Shown: in pieces, positions 47,650 through 60,800 of the stretch
Numbering within the stretch: position 1 is the first letter of the stretch
How the letters are laid out: every line of letters begins with the position of its first letter
Assembly: GCF_958298935.1 (NCBI RefSeq)
Contig: NC_084924.1
Location: 2,232,001 to 2,296,000 of the forward strand
Direction: 5' to 3'
Origin: Phragmites australis
Taxonomy: Eukaryota; Streptophyta; Magnoliopsida; Poales; Poaceae
DNA: 64,000 bases
Program-made: the position numbers and the translations under genes
The notes under the pieces: model-generated
What the model saw: only the letters and a program-made list of their open reading frames with translations
Told to the model about the DNA's origin: nothing
The model's database searches: none

Positions 47650-50600
47650 ATGAGAATGAAGCCGCAGCATAGCAACGGCAGGAGGAGCCCCTTCCTGACG
47701 TCCTACGCGCTCACGCTCGCCTTCATCACCTTCGTCTCCGTGCTCTACTTCAAGGACTTCTCCTCCACGCTCCACCAGCCCTTCCTGCACCGGCCCCCGC
47801 CCCACCACCGCCGCCAGATCAGCCGGCCTCACCCCCACCCCCGGCACCACGTAAGCTCTCGCCACCGCCGCAGATCAGCCGGTATAAATACAGTATAGGG
47901 GAATGCGTGCTCACAGCAAGCTTGGCGTTGGTGGTTTTTGGATTAGAGAAGGTCGAGGAGGCGTTGCTGCCGTTCGCGGTGGGCGCGGCGCCGGCGGGGT
48001 GCGACATCGGGCAGGGCGAGTGGGTGTACGACGAGGCGGCGCGGCCATGGTACCAGGAGGAGGAGTGCCCCTACATCCAGCCGCAGCTGACGTGCCACGC
48101 GCACGGCCGCCCGGACAAGGCGTACCAGCACTGGCGATGGCAGCCGCGAGGATGCTCGCTACGCAGGTACTCTTTCTCCTTCCCTTCGCTGTGAGTGTGA
48201 GCATTCTGAATTAGCGTGATCTCTTTTTTGAAGCTAAAATTAGCGTGATCTCTGTGGATTAGGTTCTTGATCCAGACTAGATCAAAGATCGAGGACGCTT
48301 GTTTCAAATTTTCTTGTCAAGTTAATTATTCTTCAAAATAATCACCACCATCTTTAAAAAAAAAAGAATCAGCACTACATGGTATTGGGACGTCAGGACG
48401 TGTCACTGGGGCGGTGTGGACCGTCCGGTTAGCGGAAAACGGCGAGATTTCGAGGCTTCTCTCGTCGGCACGCGCTTCGTTTTGGACCGGTGGCAAGCGC
48501 GCGGCACGGGGCGCAGGCGGCGAACGCGAGTCCCAGTGCATCGTGGGCCTTGTGGCCCCGTTGCCCGGTGGGGGTAGCCGGGTGACGGGTTGGTAGCTGC
48601 AGCCCGCAGCCGGGGCCGTACCTCGCCGTCGTAGACTCGTAGGTGAGCAGGTAGGCAGGCAGCCTTAACGCCATGTATGGGTGGTGGGGGCGCGGCGACG
48701 CGTGTGGTGCGGAGCCTGCACGGCAGCGTCGGCAAGCAGATGCCAGATGCCTTGATGTGGGCAGTTAGGCGGGTGAGAACGGAGACCTCCATAACATAAT
48801 GTGAGATCTCATGTGGCGAGGGCGTGGTCCGTCATTGGCGCGTCTCGCATGCCCTGGCCCCCGTGGGAGGGAGCGCACGGGGTTGGGGCCTTGACTCCTT
48901 GCGCTGCGGCGGTGCGGCCTGCGTGCTTCCAGGCGAGCAAGGGGTGCAGAGGTTCCACGTGGGAGCAAGGGGTTCGAGCAAGGCAAAGGGGCCGGCCAGC
49001 CGGCCGAACGGTGTGGTCCGTGCGGCGGGGGCCGTACAGCCATGGACGGGGACGCTCCTCCAGTTGCACGGGCTTGGGTTCCTTTACTGCGCCTCCTTTT
49101 CTGTGGATCCGGTCTAAGATTATGCGATAGTTCTGGTCCAGCCGTCCGGGGTTTGGTTATTTGTTGCGCGGTTTGGTGCATTGTTGCTATCGAACCTCAT
49201 TCTCCCAGCTTCGACAACTCTCTGAAGTGACGTGTGAGGTACCTGAGGGTGGTACGTGGCATGGAATTTGAGGAACCCAGCTGTTTGGGTTTATGGGAAT
49301 TTTATGAACACTTTGTTTGTGGCTCGCTTGGACTCGTGATGCAGATGTGGATCGCATTGCTCGATGTTAAAGCAACGTCATTGAAGTCGCTATTCAGAGC
49401 TTAGCTATATGGGATTCATGAGTAAATATTTATAGAAGAATTTCAGATAATCTTTTTGAAACTTGATAGTATTGAACGTCATATATGAGTGCTGCAATTG
49501 GACCACAATCTGCATGCTAGTTTGTTAGGCATGACATGGACTTTGTAGTGTTCATTCGTCTTTGTGATGTGTATCTTACCGCGGAAAAATTGTTGTGCAT
49601 TGCAGCTTTAATGCAACTCTAATGCTAGAGATGCTGCGGGGCAAGCGAATGCTGTTTGTTGGAGATTCTCTGAACCGAGGGCAATACGTTTCATTGGTTT
49701 GCCTCCTGCATCGGGCCATCCCTGAGAGCTCAAAGTCCATGGAGACATTCGATTCCCTCACAGTTTTCAGAGCAAAGGTATTACTTGTTTGTATCTTCTG
49801 ACATAACAAATGAAAGCTTAAAAACAGCATGAGCTTGGTCAAAATGTGAAGCGACATTTTTTTTTCCTCTTCACTGAACTTACTGTGATCACTGACCACC
49901 AAATATAACTTTGCTTATTATTTCTACCCAGAAATTTGTACATTCAATTCCTCATTTTCTTTTTTGTACTGAAACTTTTAGATATTAATATGCACGTATC
50001 CATCAGTATCTTCTCTTACTGTTTCCTCTCAGAAAAAGATTGCTTGAGCTCTCAAGAAGGATAGAACAAAATGCAATTCATAAATTTTATTTCTTTCCTT
50101 GCAAAAAGTTGCTTCCACCTGAATGTTTTTATCTGTTTATTTTCTAGCTTGTTTTTATCTGTTTATGTTCTAGCTTGTGAGATGTATCTTTCTTTTATTG
50201 CCATCCATACTGAGAAACTTAATGCTGCATGTTTGCTAGAACTATAATGCCACCATTGAGTTCTACTGGGCTCCCTTTCTAGCTGAGTCAAATTCTGATG
50301 ATGCTGTTGTTCACCGTATTGCGAATCGTATCGTAAGGGGAACATCCATCGAAAAACATGCCAAATTTTGGAAGGGGGCTGATATTTTGGTGTTCAATAC
50401 CTACCTTTGGTGGATGACTGGACAAAAGATGAAAATTCTGTAAGTGTCTTCCTTTTCTGTGACAAGTGTTTTCACTATCTGTTTCAAATGGAAGTTTCCT
50501 GGTACTGGAAGAAATAAGAATAGAAGGTCATAGAATGTGAAAGTTTCAAGAGAGAATATTTTTTTAATTACTTCTTCTGTAATTTACATTTGGCGTAAAA

Positions 50601-51367
50601 CTATAGTCCCATGGTTTATTTAAGACAACCTTGACTAATGGAACTTCAGCAGTAGTTCTTATTTTTTTACAAATTTTAATTTCAGGCGAAACTCTTTTGA
50701 AGATAAAAGCAAGGACATCATAGAAATGGAAACAGAGGAAGCCTATGGAATGGTACTGAATGCTGTGCTGAAATGGGTTGAGAGCAACATGAACCCCAAA
50801 GATTCAAGAGTATTTTTCGTCACTATGTCACCCACTCATACCAAGTAAGCTAGCCCTAACTCATAATCTGTTTCCAACCTTCCATGACATTTGTAGCTGA
50901 AAAATGACCCGTTTTATGTTGAAGTATCAATAGAGCTGCACATATCTGGTCATCTGCAGCATCACCAGAAACCCTTCGGATCATGGCATGCCAACAATTG
51001 ATATGTGCTTGTGTCTTTTGTTATTAGGAGTAAAGATTGGGGCGATGATTCTGATGGAAACTGCTACAATCAGACAACTCCTATCAAAGATTTGTCCTAC
51101 TGGGGACCAGGCACTAGCAAGGGCTTGATGCGTGTTATTGGAGAAGTGTTCAGCACGTCTAAGATCCCTGTTGGAGTTGTGAACATCACCCAGCTCTCTG
51201 AATACAGAAAGGACGCGCACACTCAGATATACAAGAAGCAGTGGAACCCGCTAACCCCGGAGCAGATCGCAAACCCTAAGAGCTATGCGGATTGCACGCA
51301 CTGGTGTCTTCCAGGACTTCAGGACACATGGAACGAGCTGCTCTACTGGAAGCTCTTTTTCCCCTGA
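47650..51367 (+). CDS. TBL protein 1, predicted xylan O-acetyltransferase
   Basis: Six exons (47650-47850, about 47952-48166, 49606-49777, 50240-50439, 50686-50844, 51028-51367) join to about 428 residues. The TRICHOME BIREFRINGENCE-LIKE / DUF231 family adds O-acetyl groups to wall polysaccharides in the Golgi. An N-terminal signal anchor ([20 protein letters not shown]) is followed by the Cys-rich PMR5N domain ([29 protein letters not shown]), the GDSL motif (residues 158-161, Ser160) and the DxxH motif DCTHWC (Asp404-His407), so the catalytic set is intact. It resembles the ESKIMO1/XOAT clade most, TBL33-35-like from memory. The acceptor of exon 2 is uncertain by a few codons; 47952 keeps frame. 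Exon 2 is far more GC-rich than exons 3-6 and is nearly identical to that of the next TBL gene. A usual Pro is Arg at the exon 2 end (SLRS). Confidence 0.93.
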
Positions 51368-54300
51368 GCTAAGGTTGGAGCATTCGGAGGATTTGAGATG
51401 CCGATCCCATATTCCCTTTGACTGAACACAAATTTGCTGAATTGCATGCTCAAGCTGGGAGCATAATATGTTGTCTGGAAAGCTCTCTGGTATGCTGGAG
51501 AACGGCTAGCCTGACATCAACATATAGGTCCAGGATTCTGAAGAACACACACGGTACACGAGAGATGGAAGCGCGCCGTTGTAGTTTATGAAAGGCCACT
51601 TTGTCCATACTGTATCCTTCTCGTTTTCTTGGCAAAGCTTCCACTCGGCGTGGTGTTGTTGAAATACGATTCATTTATTGAACATGAGTGCCGAAATTAC
51701 ACCAGGTGACCTTTTATATATGCTTGTAGTCATCTGAAAACTTTTTCCTGGGTCCTCTCATTGATGTCATCAGTAGTAAAGACAAACAGGCGTGCAAGTG
51801 TACTATAGGCCTGTTTGGTTGCCTGCATAACAATGGTTGCCTGCACTGTTGTAGCTTGGCTTGAAGAAATGGATCTGTATAATTTATCACTATTAACTAT
51901 TATTAGTATATTTTAAATTAAAATAATATTTAATATGATAAATTAAGTACTATATAGTGTATTTATATAAAATAAATATCATGTTAACACTGTTTTTTAT
52001 TTTAATCTCATGTAACGTATATTTATATAGATAAGTAAATATAATTTCTTTTCAGTCGGATTGAGCATATGCAATAAACTAAATAAATTTTATTACTGAT
52101 CCATATACTGATCAGATTGTTGGGCCTATGAAATTTGTTTCATGGTTCTAACGTTATAAGGCTGGGCTGACCGGCCCGAGTAAGTGTACAAATACAAATG
52201 GGCCGGGAGGCAAACAGTGGGGTAGTGCTTGGTGTTATATGCATAAGCATTTTTGGCATCATCTAAAAAAACATTTTTGGCATAGTCCGTATTGCTTTGA
52301 TGTTATATGCATAAGCATTTTTTGGTGGAGTCTAAACAATTTTTTTTGGCGTGGTCTAAAAAAGAAACATTATTGGTTTGTTCAAGCTGATTCTGATGTA
52401 GGGAATATCACCGATTGGTCCCTAGCTCCCTCGTCACCGCCCTAGTCGCGGAGAACTGAAGATGTTGTGTGGTCCTGGCCTTGCAGCTGGTCGGTAGTTG
52501 GTTCACCGACCGGTTTAGCGTCTGGTCGGTATTTGATCTACAGACCGGCCACATCGGAAGAGCAGACACACACGCGCTGACTGCCCAACCGCTGCCGATA
52601 GCCGCGAAACGGAGCTTCTTCTGGAAGCTCAATTCACGACGATTGACAAACAGAGAGCAGAGCAGTTTGTTGGCTTTGCTACAGAGTACTTTTTATGCAG
52701 TTAACTGCTCCTGGTACTACCCCTAGATAGCTATCCCTGTGACTTTGTTCTCTTTCTAGGACCTCGGAGATGGCCTTTTTAGCCCACGACACGTACTCGG
52801 CACCAACCTCTCCTGCCCTGTCTGCACGACAGATTCCAACAAGAATTAGGTCCAAACTTGAAGTGCACTCTGGTCAGGACTGAAGCGAGCCATGAGTGCA
52901 GCTTGATTCCAAACGGGCATCATTTCTTCCAGCGACCCAAGCACCGTGCGTCCAGTCCTTACCTGCGTGCAGCTTTTAACGCCAACTCAGGATGCAGACG
53001 CTGTGCCGGAGCCCGGGACGCCTGTGGCCTGCCCGCACCAGCACCATGCTGTGCTCGGTGATCCCTTGGTGCGCGCAAGTCTGCACGGTGCAAGTCGGCT
53101 GCATGCCTACAGCGACAAGGTACTTGTTGACGATCATGAACGAACTACCGTTCCATTGTTTGTCCCAACACACGGCAAACTAATAGCTAGCTTAATCTGC
53201 AGGTGCTTGCATGATTGATTGCAGCAGAAGCATATGGCTACCTTTAGCTCACTTCTCCCTGTCCAATCTAAACCACCGATTTGACAATTTGATTGACGTC
53301 GCAAAAGAGAAAAGGGGGGAAATAATGGTGGTAGGTGATTGGTAGCTTAGTGTTTTCACATCGGCTATGGAAGACTAGAGTTTGGAGATATAAGTCACCA
53401 ATAGATATCTCGTTGTCTCAATAGGTATGTCGGTTACTATGGAAAGAAAATTTTGACTTAATAAAACAATACAAGTAACAAACTTGAGTTTGATCATTAG
53501 TGAATAAGAGTTCAACAACCTTCACTAATCATACAAGCCTCCATACCAGCCAAGGCTTGGTAGGGTTATTAATTCTGCAAAGTGCATTACACTTGCATGA
53601 TACAGCTCCCAGTCACCTATGGTCGTACCGTCGCAGAAGTTAGCCAGTGGAGTATAAGATGTTGTCGCTGCCTAGCATTCATCCGAGAATCGCTGCTGGC
53701 TTACCAGTACTTTCCGAGAATATTTTGGCTATGATGATGATGGGTGAGGGTCTCGGCGACGGAGGCCACGGCATCCAGGGGCGCCATCCTCGTCACGAGC
53801 GGTAGGCGGGCGGCGCCTTAGGTGCCGTGCGCCACCCGATCGTCAAAGGAGTAGGCATGAATACTTCCGGGGTCTGGTCGGACCCGCCGGCGGCGCGCGA
53901 CACCGTAACGCCCAGCACTCGCCGCGCGCGCCCGGCCCCGGCCGTCTTAATCGGAGTAGCAAATTGATCTACGGGTTGGTCGCAAGTGCCTTGACCTGCA
54001 CCGGAGCAGCTGCTGGCTGGTGGCTGCATCCACGCGCGGCGCACATCGACGTTGCCACTTCTGCACGTTTGGGCGGAGCCGGAACGGGAAAAGCGAAAGC
54101 GATGTCTGGTGTGTCGATGACCCTGGGAGGGAAGGCAACCGCGGCCGCGTACGCCGAGGCGTCCCCGACAAGGCCGGAAGGGGCGTTCCGGCCGGCCAGT
54201 GTGCCGCGACGAGATCAACTTCCGGGCGCGGCTGATCAACGGGAGGGGCGAGGGGAGAATTCCGTAGTTCCGTTCGCGTATGGAACGGCCACTTGATGGA

Positions 54301-54861
54301 ATAATCAATTCTCTCTAATTAACAGCGTTCCTTATTGTAAAATAATAGTTATAATATAATAATTGTGAAGGTTGTATTGAGTCTAGTAGATGTGTTTATA
54401 TATAATACATGATTTAGATTGTAAGACAATATCTTAAGAATATGACCGAATCGTACCAAATATATTATAATTAATTCTAACAAATCATATTCTAACATAA
54501 CAGTCCAACTTAATCGGAACGGACTACTTATTGGCCATTGCACTTAATCGTTTATGGTAATCGCTGTGGTACGTGCACCAAACCGAAGGTTCGAAAGGAC
54601 ACGTCCTTCCGTTGCTTTTCTCAGCCGTTCTCTGCTTGCTTGTTCAAATCGTGCTACCAGAAAACCTCACCAACAGTGCTATTCATTGGCCTTTGGCCAC
54701 CTGCTCCGTACCTTCTAAACCATCCTTGTTTCAGAAACTTTGCTTGCAAGCCACAGGAAAATCCGCGCCTTTTTTGGGTGCAAGAACTTGCTTTCATCAT
54801 GCAGTAGTGTAGTTGGGGAAAAAATTCAGTAAACATTCCCATGTTTGTTTGGGATTTTTTT
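51368..54861. other. Intergenic, no supported gene
   Basis: The first part is the TBL 3' flank. 51900-52100 is AT-rich. The GC-rich segment 53760-54300 carries ORFs on both strands (171 codons on minus, 110 on plus), neither with a recognisable domain; it may be a gene relic. Confidence 0.5.
52233..52368 (+). repeat. Two-copy tandem repeat, 68-bp period
   Basis: TGTTATATGCATAAGCATTT occurs at 52233 and again at 52301, each followed by a related TTTTTTGGC...TCTAAA stretch. Confidence 0.85.
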
Positions 54862-55520
54862 AAATAGTATTATTATTGGAAAATTACAAAAATAATATTC
54901 AAAATTCGATATTTATACAAATAGTTACCTACCGGCACATATCTACCGGCACTCCGCATGACGACATGTTATGTGGCAGTGGGTCTTAGGACCTGCGCTC
55001 TGTGTGCCGACATGTCATGTATCCCGTAAACAGTATTCATGAAAAATTCATAACTTTTTCGTATAATCTCATATGGAAATAATCTTTTTATAAAAATGAT
55101 ATCTATCGATAATATCTGCAACTTTTTAGTTAAACACTTTTCTATTTGAATCCGTTAAATATCCAAAAAATAGTTATAAATTTCAAATTAAAAAACTAGA
55201 CCGGAAATTTCTAACCACTTTTTGTTATCTAAACAGATTTACATAGAAAATTATTCAATTATAAAGTTATAGATATTATCGATAGCTACAATTGCCATAT
55301 AAAGATCATCTTTCGTACGTGATCATATTAAAAATTATAATTTTTTCTTTGAATATCATTTGTAAGGTACATGACATGTCTGTACGTGGAGTATTGATTG
55401 GCGCTAGAGCTTACTGTCATGTAGAATGTCTGTGAGTGGAGTGGTCATAGGTTCCTATTTATACAAATATCGAATTTTATATATTATTTTTATAATTTTT
55501 GAATAAAATAATATTATTTT
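54862..55520. mobile_element. Foldback element of about 650 bp
   Basis: Outer arms pair: AATAATATTCAAAATTCGAT plus ATTTATACAAATAG (54891-54932) against the reverse complement of CTATTTATACAAATATCGAA plus TTTTATATATTATT (55455 onward). Inner arms pair too, for instance ATCGATAATATCTGCAACTT against AAGTTATAGATATTATCGAT. The whole unit can fold into one long hairpin. It has no ORF. Confidence 0.8.
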
Positions 55521-56770
55521 AAAAAAAGTTCCTTGTTTGGCTTGTCGCTTTAGCCTGTCCGTGTCTATCAACGGATAACGCAGAATTTAGGCGCACCAAA
55601 TGTTATGAGCTAAATCTAAAGTAAACGAGCAGGAGGCTCTCACCTAAAAGGTTTCTTTTAACAGAAGCAATGTGCTGCATTACCTTTACCTGATCCACTT
55701 AGGTCAAATCTACTATTCCTGTACTTGTATATCCGATGGTGTGGTGTTTCTTTCTTGAATCTTCCAAATTAGGTCTCGTGACCTATGCCGTTGCCGAGTG
55801 TATAGGATAAATCAATTCCAAGATTCAGAGGTGATCGTTATAGAAGTATTTACTAAAAATATGTGGTAATTTAATAACAGACTATAAGGTGAATGATATT
55901 TTAATCACCATGTAGTGTGTTATTTTATTTGCTTTCAAAAGCTTGCAGGTGTATTACAAGATAACTATAAATGAACAAGAACGTGTGCACCATACGATGC
56001 AGAGTCCGGAAACCGATTTCTATTATTTAAAAAAAAGATAAGTCAATTGCACTGATTAGTCGTTCTTGAGCAATGAGCAAGACTCATCGAGGGGTTAGAA
56101 CTTACAATGGGTTCGCTACCTAACGAGACAGCAACTGTAAACAAGATTTTGTAATCAGAGCTACAACTCCAAATCTAAGGAACAGAAAATCCGCGTAATT
56201 TAATCCAGATAAGTCCTGTGCAACCAATTCACCCGAATTCCCTCGAACGATATCCCAACAAAGAATCTTATATGAGCAACGGCCCCTCCTCACCTAACCT
56301 GGTAAATAAATATAATCGGCCGTACATCACGATCATCGACCAGATTTCCTGGATAAAAACACCATTGGCAAAAGCTTCCCGGTGTCGTCCTGCACAAGAA
56401 TCGCGCGGTTGTTAGCCTAACCAGATATTAGTCACTGCCAAATTTGGAGTCATGCCAAATTAAGGTTAAAAAGATGATGTTAGTTTGTGATAGTCAAATT
56501 TGAGGTAGATGTTAAAGTTAGAGGGAAAATGGTGTTTAGATTGTAACTATACCAAAATCTGATAAAACTCTTGTATGACATGTGTGTCTCACTTGTTAAT
56601 AAAATTTTATTTTATCAAAATATAATCATATGAGATCTTATTTTATAGATCTAATTATAAGAAATGTTATGATGCAAAATATTATAACTTTGGTATACGG
56701 TTTACAAGATAAAATGGTTTGAAATTTGTTAATCCTAAATTTTTGGAACCCATGTGCCTATGGGAAGCTG
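55521..56770. other. Intergenic, AT-rich
   Basis: No gene seen. The segment 55585-55675 shares words with the region just before the third TBL gene (see findings). Confidence 0.55.
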
Positions 56771-57140
56771 ACACCTAACCCAGCTACTGTTCGTTTTGGC
56801 CAGCCAATTCGTGGACGAGCAAAATGCTAGCCCTTGCTCGGCCAACAAATTGGCTTGCAGGACAACTGGGCAAGGCCAAATTTATTTGAGACAATTACAA
56901 ATTTGTCACGATTTTAAACCGTTATTACAAACTTGCTATTAAAAAACTACAAAAATATCATAAACTGTCATTCGAGTGATATTCTTGCAAAAAATAAAAA
57001 ATTAATAGCAAATTTGCAAATACCCCAATTTATTTTGGCCAGCCAATTCTGACTCTCAAGTCTCAAGCAAATGATTGTCAAATCAGCCGGGCAGAGCCAA
57101 AGTTTGGCTCGGCGGACTATGGCACTGAACCAAACAGCTG
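56770..57140. mobile_element. Possible foldback / MITE relic
   Basis: GGCCAAATTTATTTGAGACA...CAAATTTG (56874-56905) is an imperfect inverted copy of CAAATTTGCAAATACCCCAA...TTTTGGCC (57009-57040). TTTTGGCCAGCCAATTC also occurs as a direct repeat (about 56794 and 57033). Ends and target duplication are unclear. Confidence 0.4.
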
Positions 57141-57340
57141 CTTAGAGCGAGAGCCGCGCGACCAAGGGAGTGTGACCCCGGTCTCTGTGGGGAAAAATTA
57201 TATTCACCGGTGTTGCAGATGCTTTATCGTGCAGAATCGTCTTATGGTCGTCATATGTGCCCAACTTAAAATCTTAAAACGGTAAATTTTATGTAAATAG
57301 AGAATTATTTTACATACTTTTTACTTGATATATATAATTA

Positions 57341-57626
57341 GGGGTCGTTTGGTAGAGCTCCCAGAGCCGATTCCCGGCTGGAATCAGGGGAGCTCTGCCA
57401 AACAGCAGAATCAGGCTTTAGCTCTCCGGCTGTAATCCGTGGGAATGATTCTCTGATTCTGCTGATTCTGGGGAGCTAAAAAAAGTAGTTTTTTCTGATT
57501 CTGATTCTGTTGAGAATCATTTTCTCTGACAAATTTTTTTTAGAGAATCACTAGAGAATCACTTTCAACCACAGAATCACTTCCACCACAGAATCAGAAC
57601 TTTGGAGAGCTCCACCAAACAAGCCC
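57341..57626. mobile_element. Tourist-type MITE with TTA target duplication
   Basis: The element begins GGGGTCGTTTGGTAGAGCTC and ends GAGCTCCACCAAACAAGCCC, near-perfect terminal inverted repeats. TTA flanks both sides (57338-57340 and 57627-57629), the usual target of PIF/Harbinger-derived Tourist MITEs. The 286-bp interior is rich in AGAATCA / TGATTCT words and has no ORF. It ends 189 bases before the start codon of the second TBL gene. Confidence 0.95.
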
Positions 57627-57815
57627 TTAGACTAAATTGAAGGTGTGTGCCCCGCGCATTATATCCGATGGATAGGGAGTCCAATGCGGTCAGTGATAGC
57701 TAGCTGCCTAGCTCGTCGTAGCTTAGCTCGCACCCAGATCCCAAAGCGCGCCGTCGCGGCCCGCTGAATCGAAGATACCGAGAGAGAGCAAAACCACCGG
57801 GCTCGCGCGGCAGCG

Positions 57816-60800
57816 ATGAAGCTCCTCGCCGTGCTGGCGCTCGTCGCCGCCGCGGCGCCGTTGCTCCGCGCCGCCGGCCAGGTACGTGCGCACAGGAGAG
57901 GGGGGCCGGGCGCTGTTCCTGCGGCGTGCACAGGCTAATCTTGGATCGTGTTGGCGCCATTGTGCAGGGCGACGGCCAGGGGGCCGGGCCGCTGCCGTTC
58001 GAGGTGGGCGCGGCGCCGGCGGGGTGCGACATCGGGCAGGGGGAGTGGGTGTACGACGAGGCGGCGCGGCCGTGGTACCAGGAGTGGGAGTGCCCCTACA
58101 TCCAGCCGCAGCTGACTTGCCAGGCGCACGGCCGCCCGGACAAGGCGTACCAGCACTGGCGATGGCAGCCGCGAGGATGCTCGCTACCCAGGTACGATTA
58201 CGACCCCCCCCCCCCCTCCGGCGCCGGCCGCCGGCCATCTTTCTGTAGCCTCGGTGAACAATGGCGTGTGTTGGTAGCAAGAATCCTATGCTTCTTTTTC
58301 GCGAGAAAACGCACTCTCTGCAAGACTGTAACTGCACGAAAGTACGAAATCGTGAGGGAAAGACGAGAGAAGTTACCGCTCCTGCTTTTTTGACGAAGGT
58401 TAAAAGGACGAGCGGTAACAAGAGGGTGCTGCTATCTCGAGTGCTGTGCCAACTTGTGACATCTAGGACGCCAATAATGCGCAGCAGGGCCTACGTTACG
58501 TCCAAGCACATACAGGGCTACAGTCTCCAGAGTAACAGAGGGTAGGTCAGGCATGATCGGGAGGTAGAAAAAGTTTGGATAAATACGTCATATCTACTAA
58601 ATAATTGTCTAATCCCTAATACACTATACAGAAACATATCTACTGTACTATACATATTATCAACCTAAGATAGTGTATAAAAAACATGATAAGTTATTTA
58701 GTGATAAATTGTAGAATCTTCTAAAACATTACTGTTAGGGGGTGGACCTAGCTATATAAGAGCGAGGGCACGGGCCCTATTCATTTTTATTGATTTAGTG
58801 GATGGTAGATGTTTTATTGTAGCTCCAATGTTACTGTACCTAAAAGACCTCCGCTCGATTTCTGGGCTGAGTCTGCCCTTGATTACTGCACTAGTACATG
58901 CAACAACATTAACTTCTAGAACATGAGTGTCAAGTATTAATTTCTCCAGTTAATTTTTACAACTGAACGTGGTCCATCAAAGTTGATACATCAGACATGA
59001 TCCTAGTAAGCAGGCAGTGAGGGCCATGCATGTTTGTGGCTTTGCGAACCATCCCCTTCTGCCGATGCGACGCCTGACCTGACGACTATCACCAGGAAGG
59101 GTGGTGGCAAACCGTGATCCCATCAACATGTGACTCGTTTGGGGCAAGATCCAGAGACTGGTTCACTACTGGTTCACTCTCCAGGGGGCTGGGTCTTAAA
59201 AACAGAGCATTTCAGTGGAGGAAGTGGGCAGTCGTAGAACAGTACAAAACGTGGGTGCTCGTGGTCCTAACTCGTAAGCGGCAAAGGATTATTTGGTGCG
59301 AGGTCGAGCATCATGTAGTGGACTCCGGCTGTTGCACCGTCTTGCTGTTGGAGCACCGACAAAAAGGCTAAGTGGACATACATGGAAACAATTACTACTA
59401 CTAACACCTACGGACTGTTTTGCTGCCGGAACTTAATGTGATCTTTTTGAAACTAAGAACTTAATCTGATCCATCCAATTGGATTCGAACAATTTTATGA
59501 TAGTAGAATTTGAATTTGATCTGGCAATTCAAATCCGAAATATTCTGTCAGGGTACCATTTGGATTTGGGGCCAATGGTGGTTGGTTACCTTTTAAATAG
59601 GTCGCACCTTTGTATGGTGTGCGATTTCATTTTGAGCTCACTGAAACTTTCGAATACGCGCCGAAAAAATGATGTGTTTGCAGCTTCAACGCGACCCTGA
59701 TGCTGGAGATGCTGCGGGGCAAGCGGATGCTGTTCGTCGGCGACTCGCTGAACCGCGGGCAGTACGTCTCCCTGATCTGCCTCCTCCACCGCGCCATCCC
59801 TGACGCCTCCAAGTCGTTCCAGACCGTCGACTCCCTCAGCGTCTTCAGAGCCAAGGTACGTACGTGCTACGGCTGCTTCGACGTTACTCTCTGCTGATCC
59901 TTTGCCGCCTATGACTGATGAGTACTGATCTTGCATTGTCCCAGGACTACGACGCAACGATCGAGTTCTATTGGGCGCCGCTCCTCGCCGAGTCCAACTC
60001 CGACGACGCCGTGGTGCACCGCATCAACGACCGGGTCATCCGTGGCGCGCCCATGGATAAGCACTCGAGGTTCTGGAAGGGCGCCCACATCCTGGTGTTC
60101 AACTCCTACCTCTGGTGGATGACCGGGGAGAAGATCCAGATACTGTAAGCATCATCTCCGTCCAAAGCTGCACATGTCACAATCTTTCAATAGTCCGCTT
60201 CGATCTGAACCAGACTACTGTGATCAATTTTCAGGAGGGGCGCCGACGATGACATGGGCAAGGACATCGTGGAGATGCAGGCAGAGGAGGCGTACAAGCT
60301 GGTGCTGTACCAGGTGGTCCGGTGGCTGGAGAACAACGTGGATCCCAAGAACTCGCGGGTGTTCTTCGTCACCGCGTCGCCAACTCACACAGAGTCAGCT
60401 CTCACTCCCACTCACCTCACAGCCACAGACACAGAGCACGATGACTAACACGCAACACCTGCAACTTGCTAGCAGTAGCAGGGAGTGGGGCGACGAGGCG
60501 GAGGGCGGCAACTGCTACAACCAGACGTCGCCGATCAGCGACGCGTCGTACTGGGGCAGCACGAGCAGGGCGATGCTGCGGGTCACCGGCGAGGTGCTGG
60601 CCACGTCGCGGGTGCCGGTCGGGGTGGTGAACGTCACGCAGCTGTCCGAGTACCGCAGGGACGCGCACACGCAGATCTACAAGAAGCAGTGGGCGCAGCC
60701 GACGCCCGAGCAGCGCGCCGACCCCAGGAGCTACGCCGACTGCACGCACTGGTGCCTCCCCGGCGTGCCCGACACCTGGAACGAGCTGCTCTACTGGAAG

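Noticed and set aside
48403..49181. ORFs inside TBL 1 intron 2
   Set aside because: GC-rich open frames on both strands without homology, while the TBL exons on both sides splice across them.
53793..54308. 171-codon minus-strand ORF
   Set aside because: No recognisable domain, and an equally open frame exists on the other strand. I cannot support a gene.
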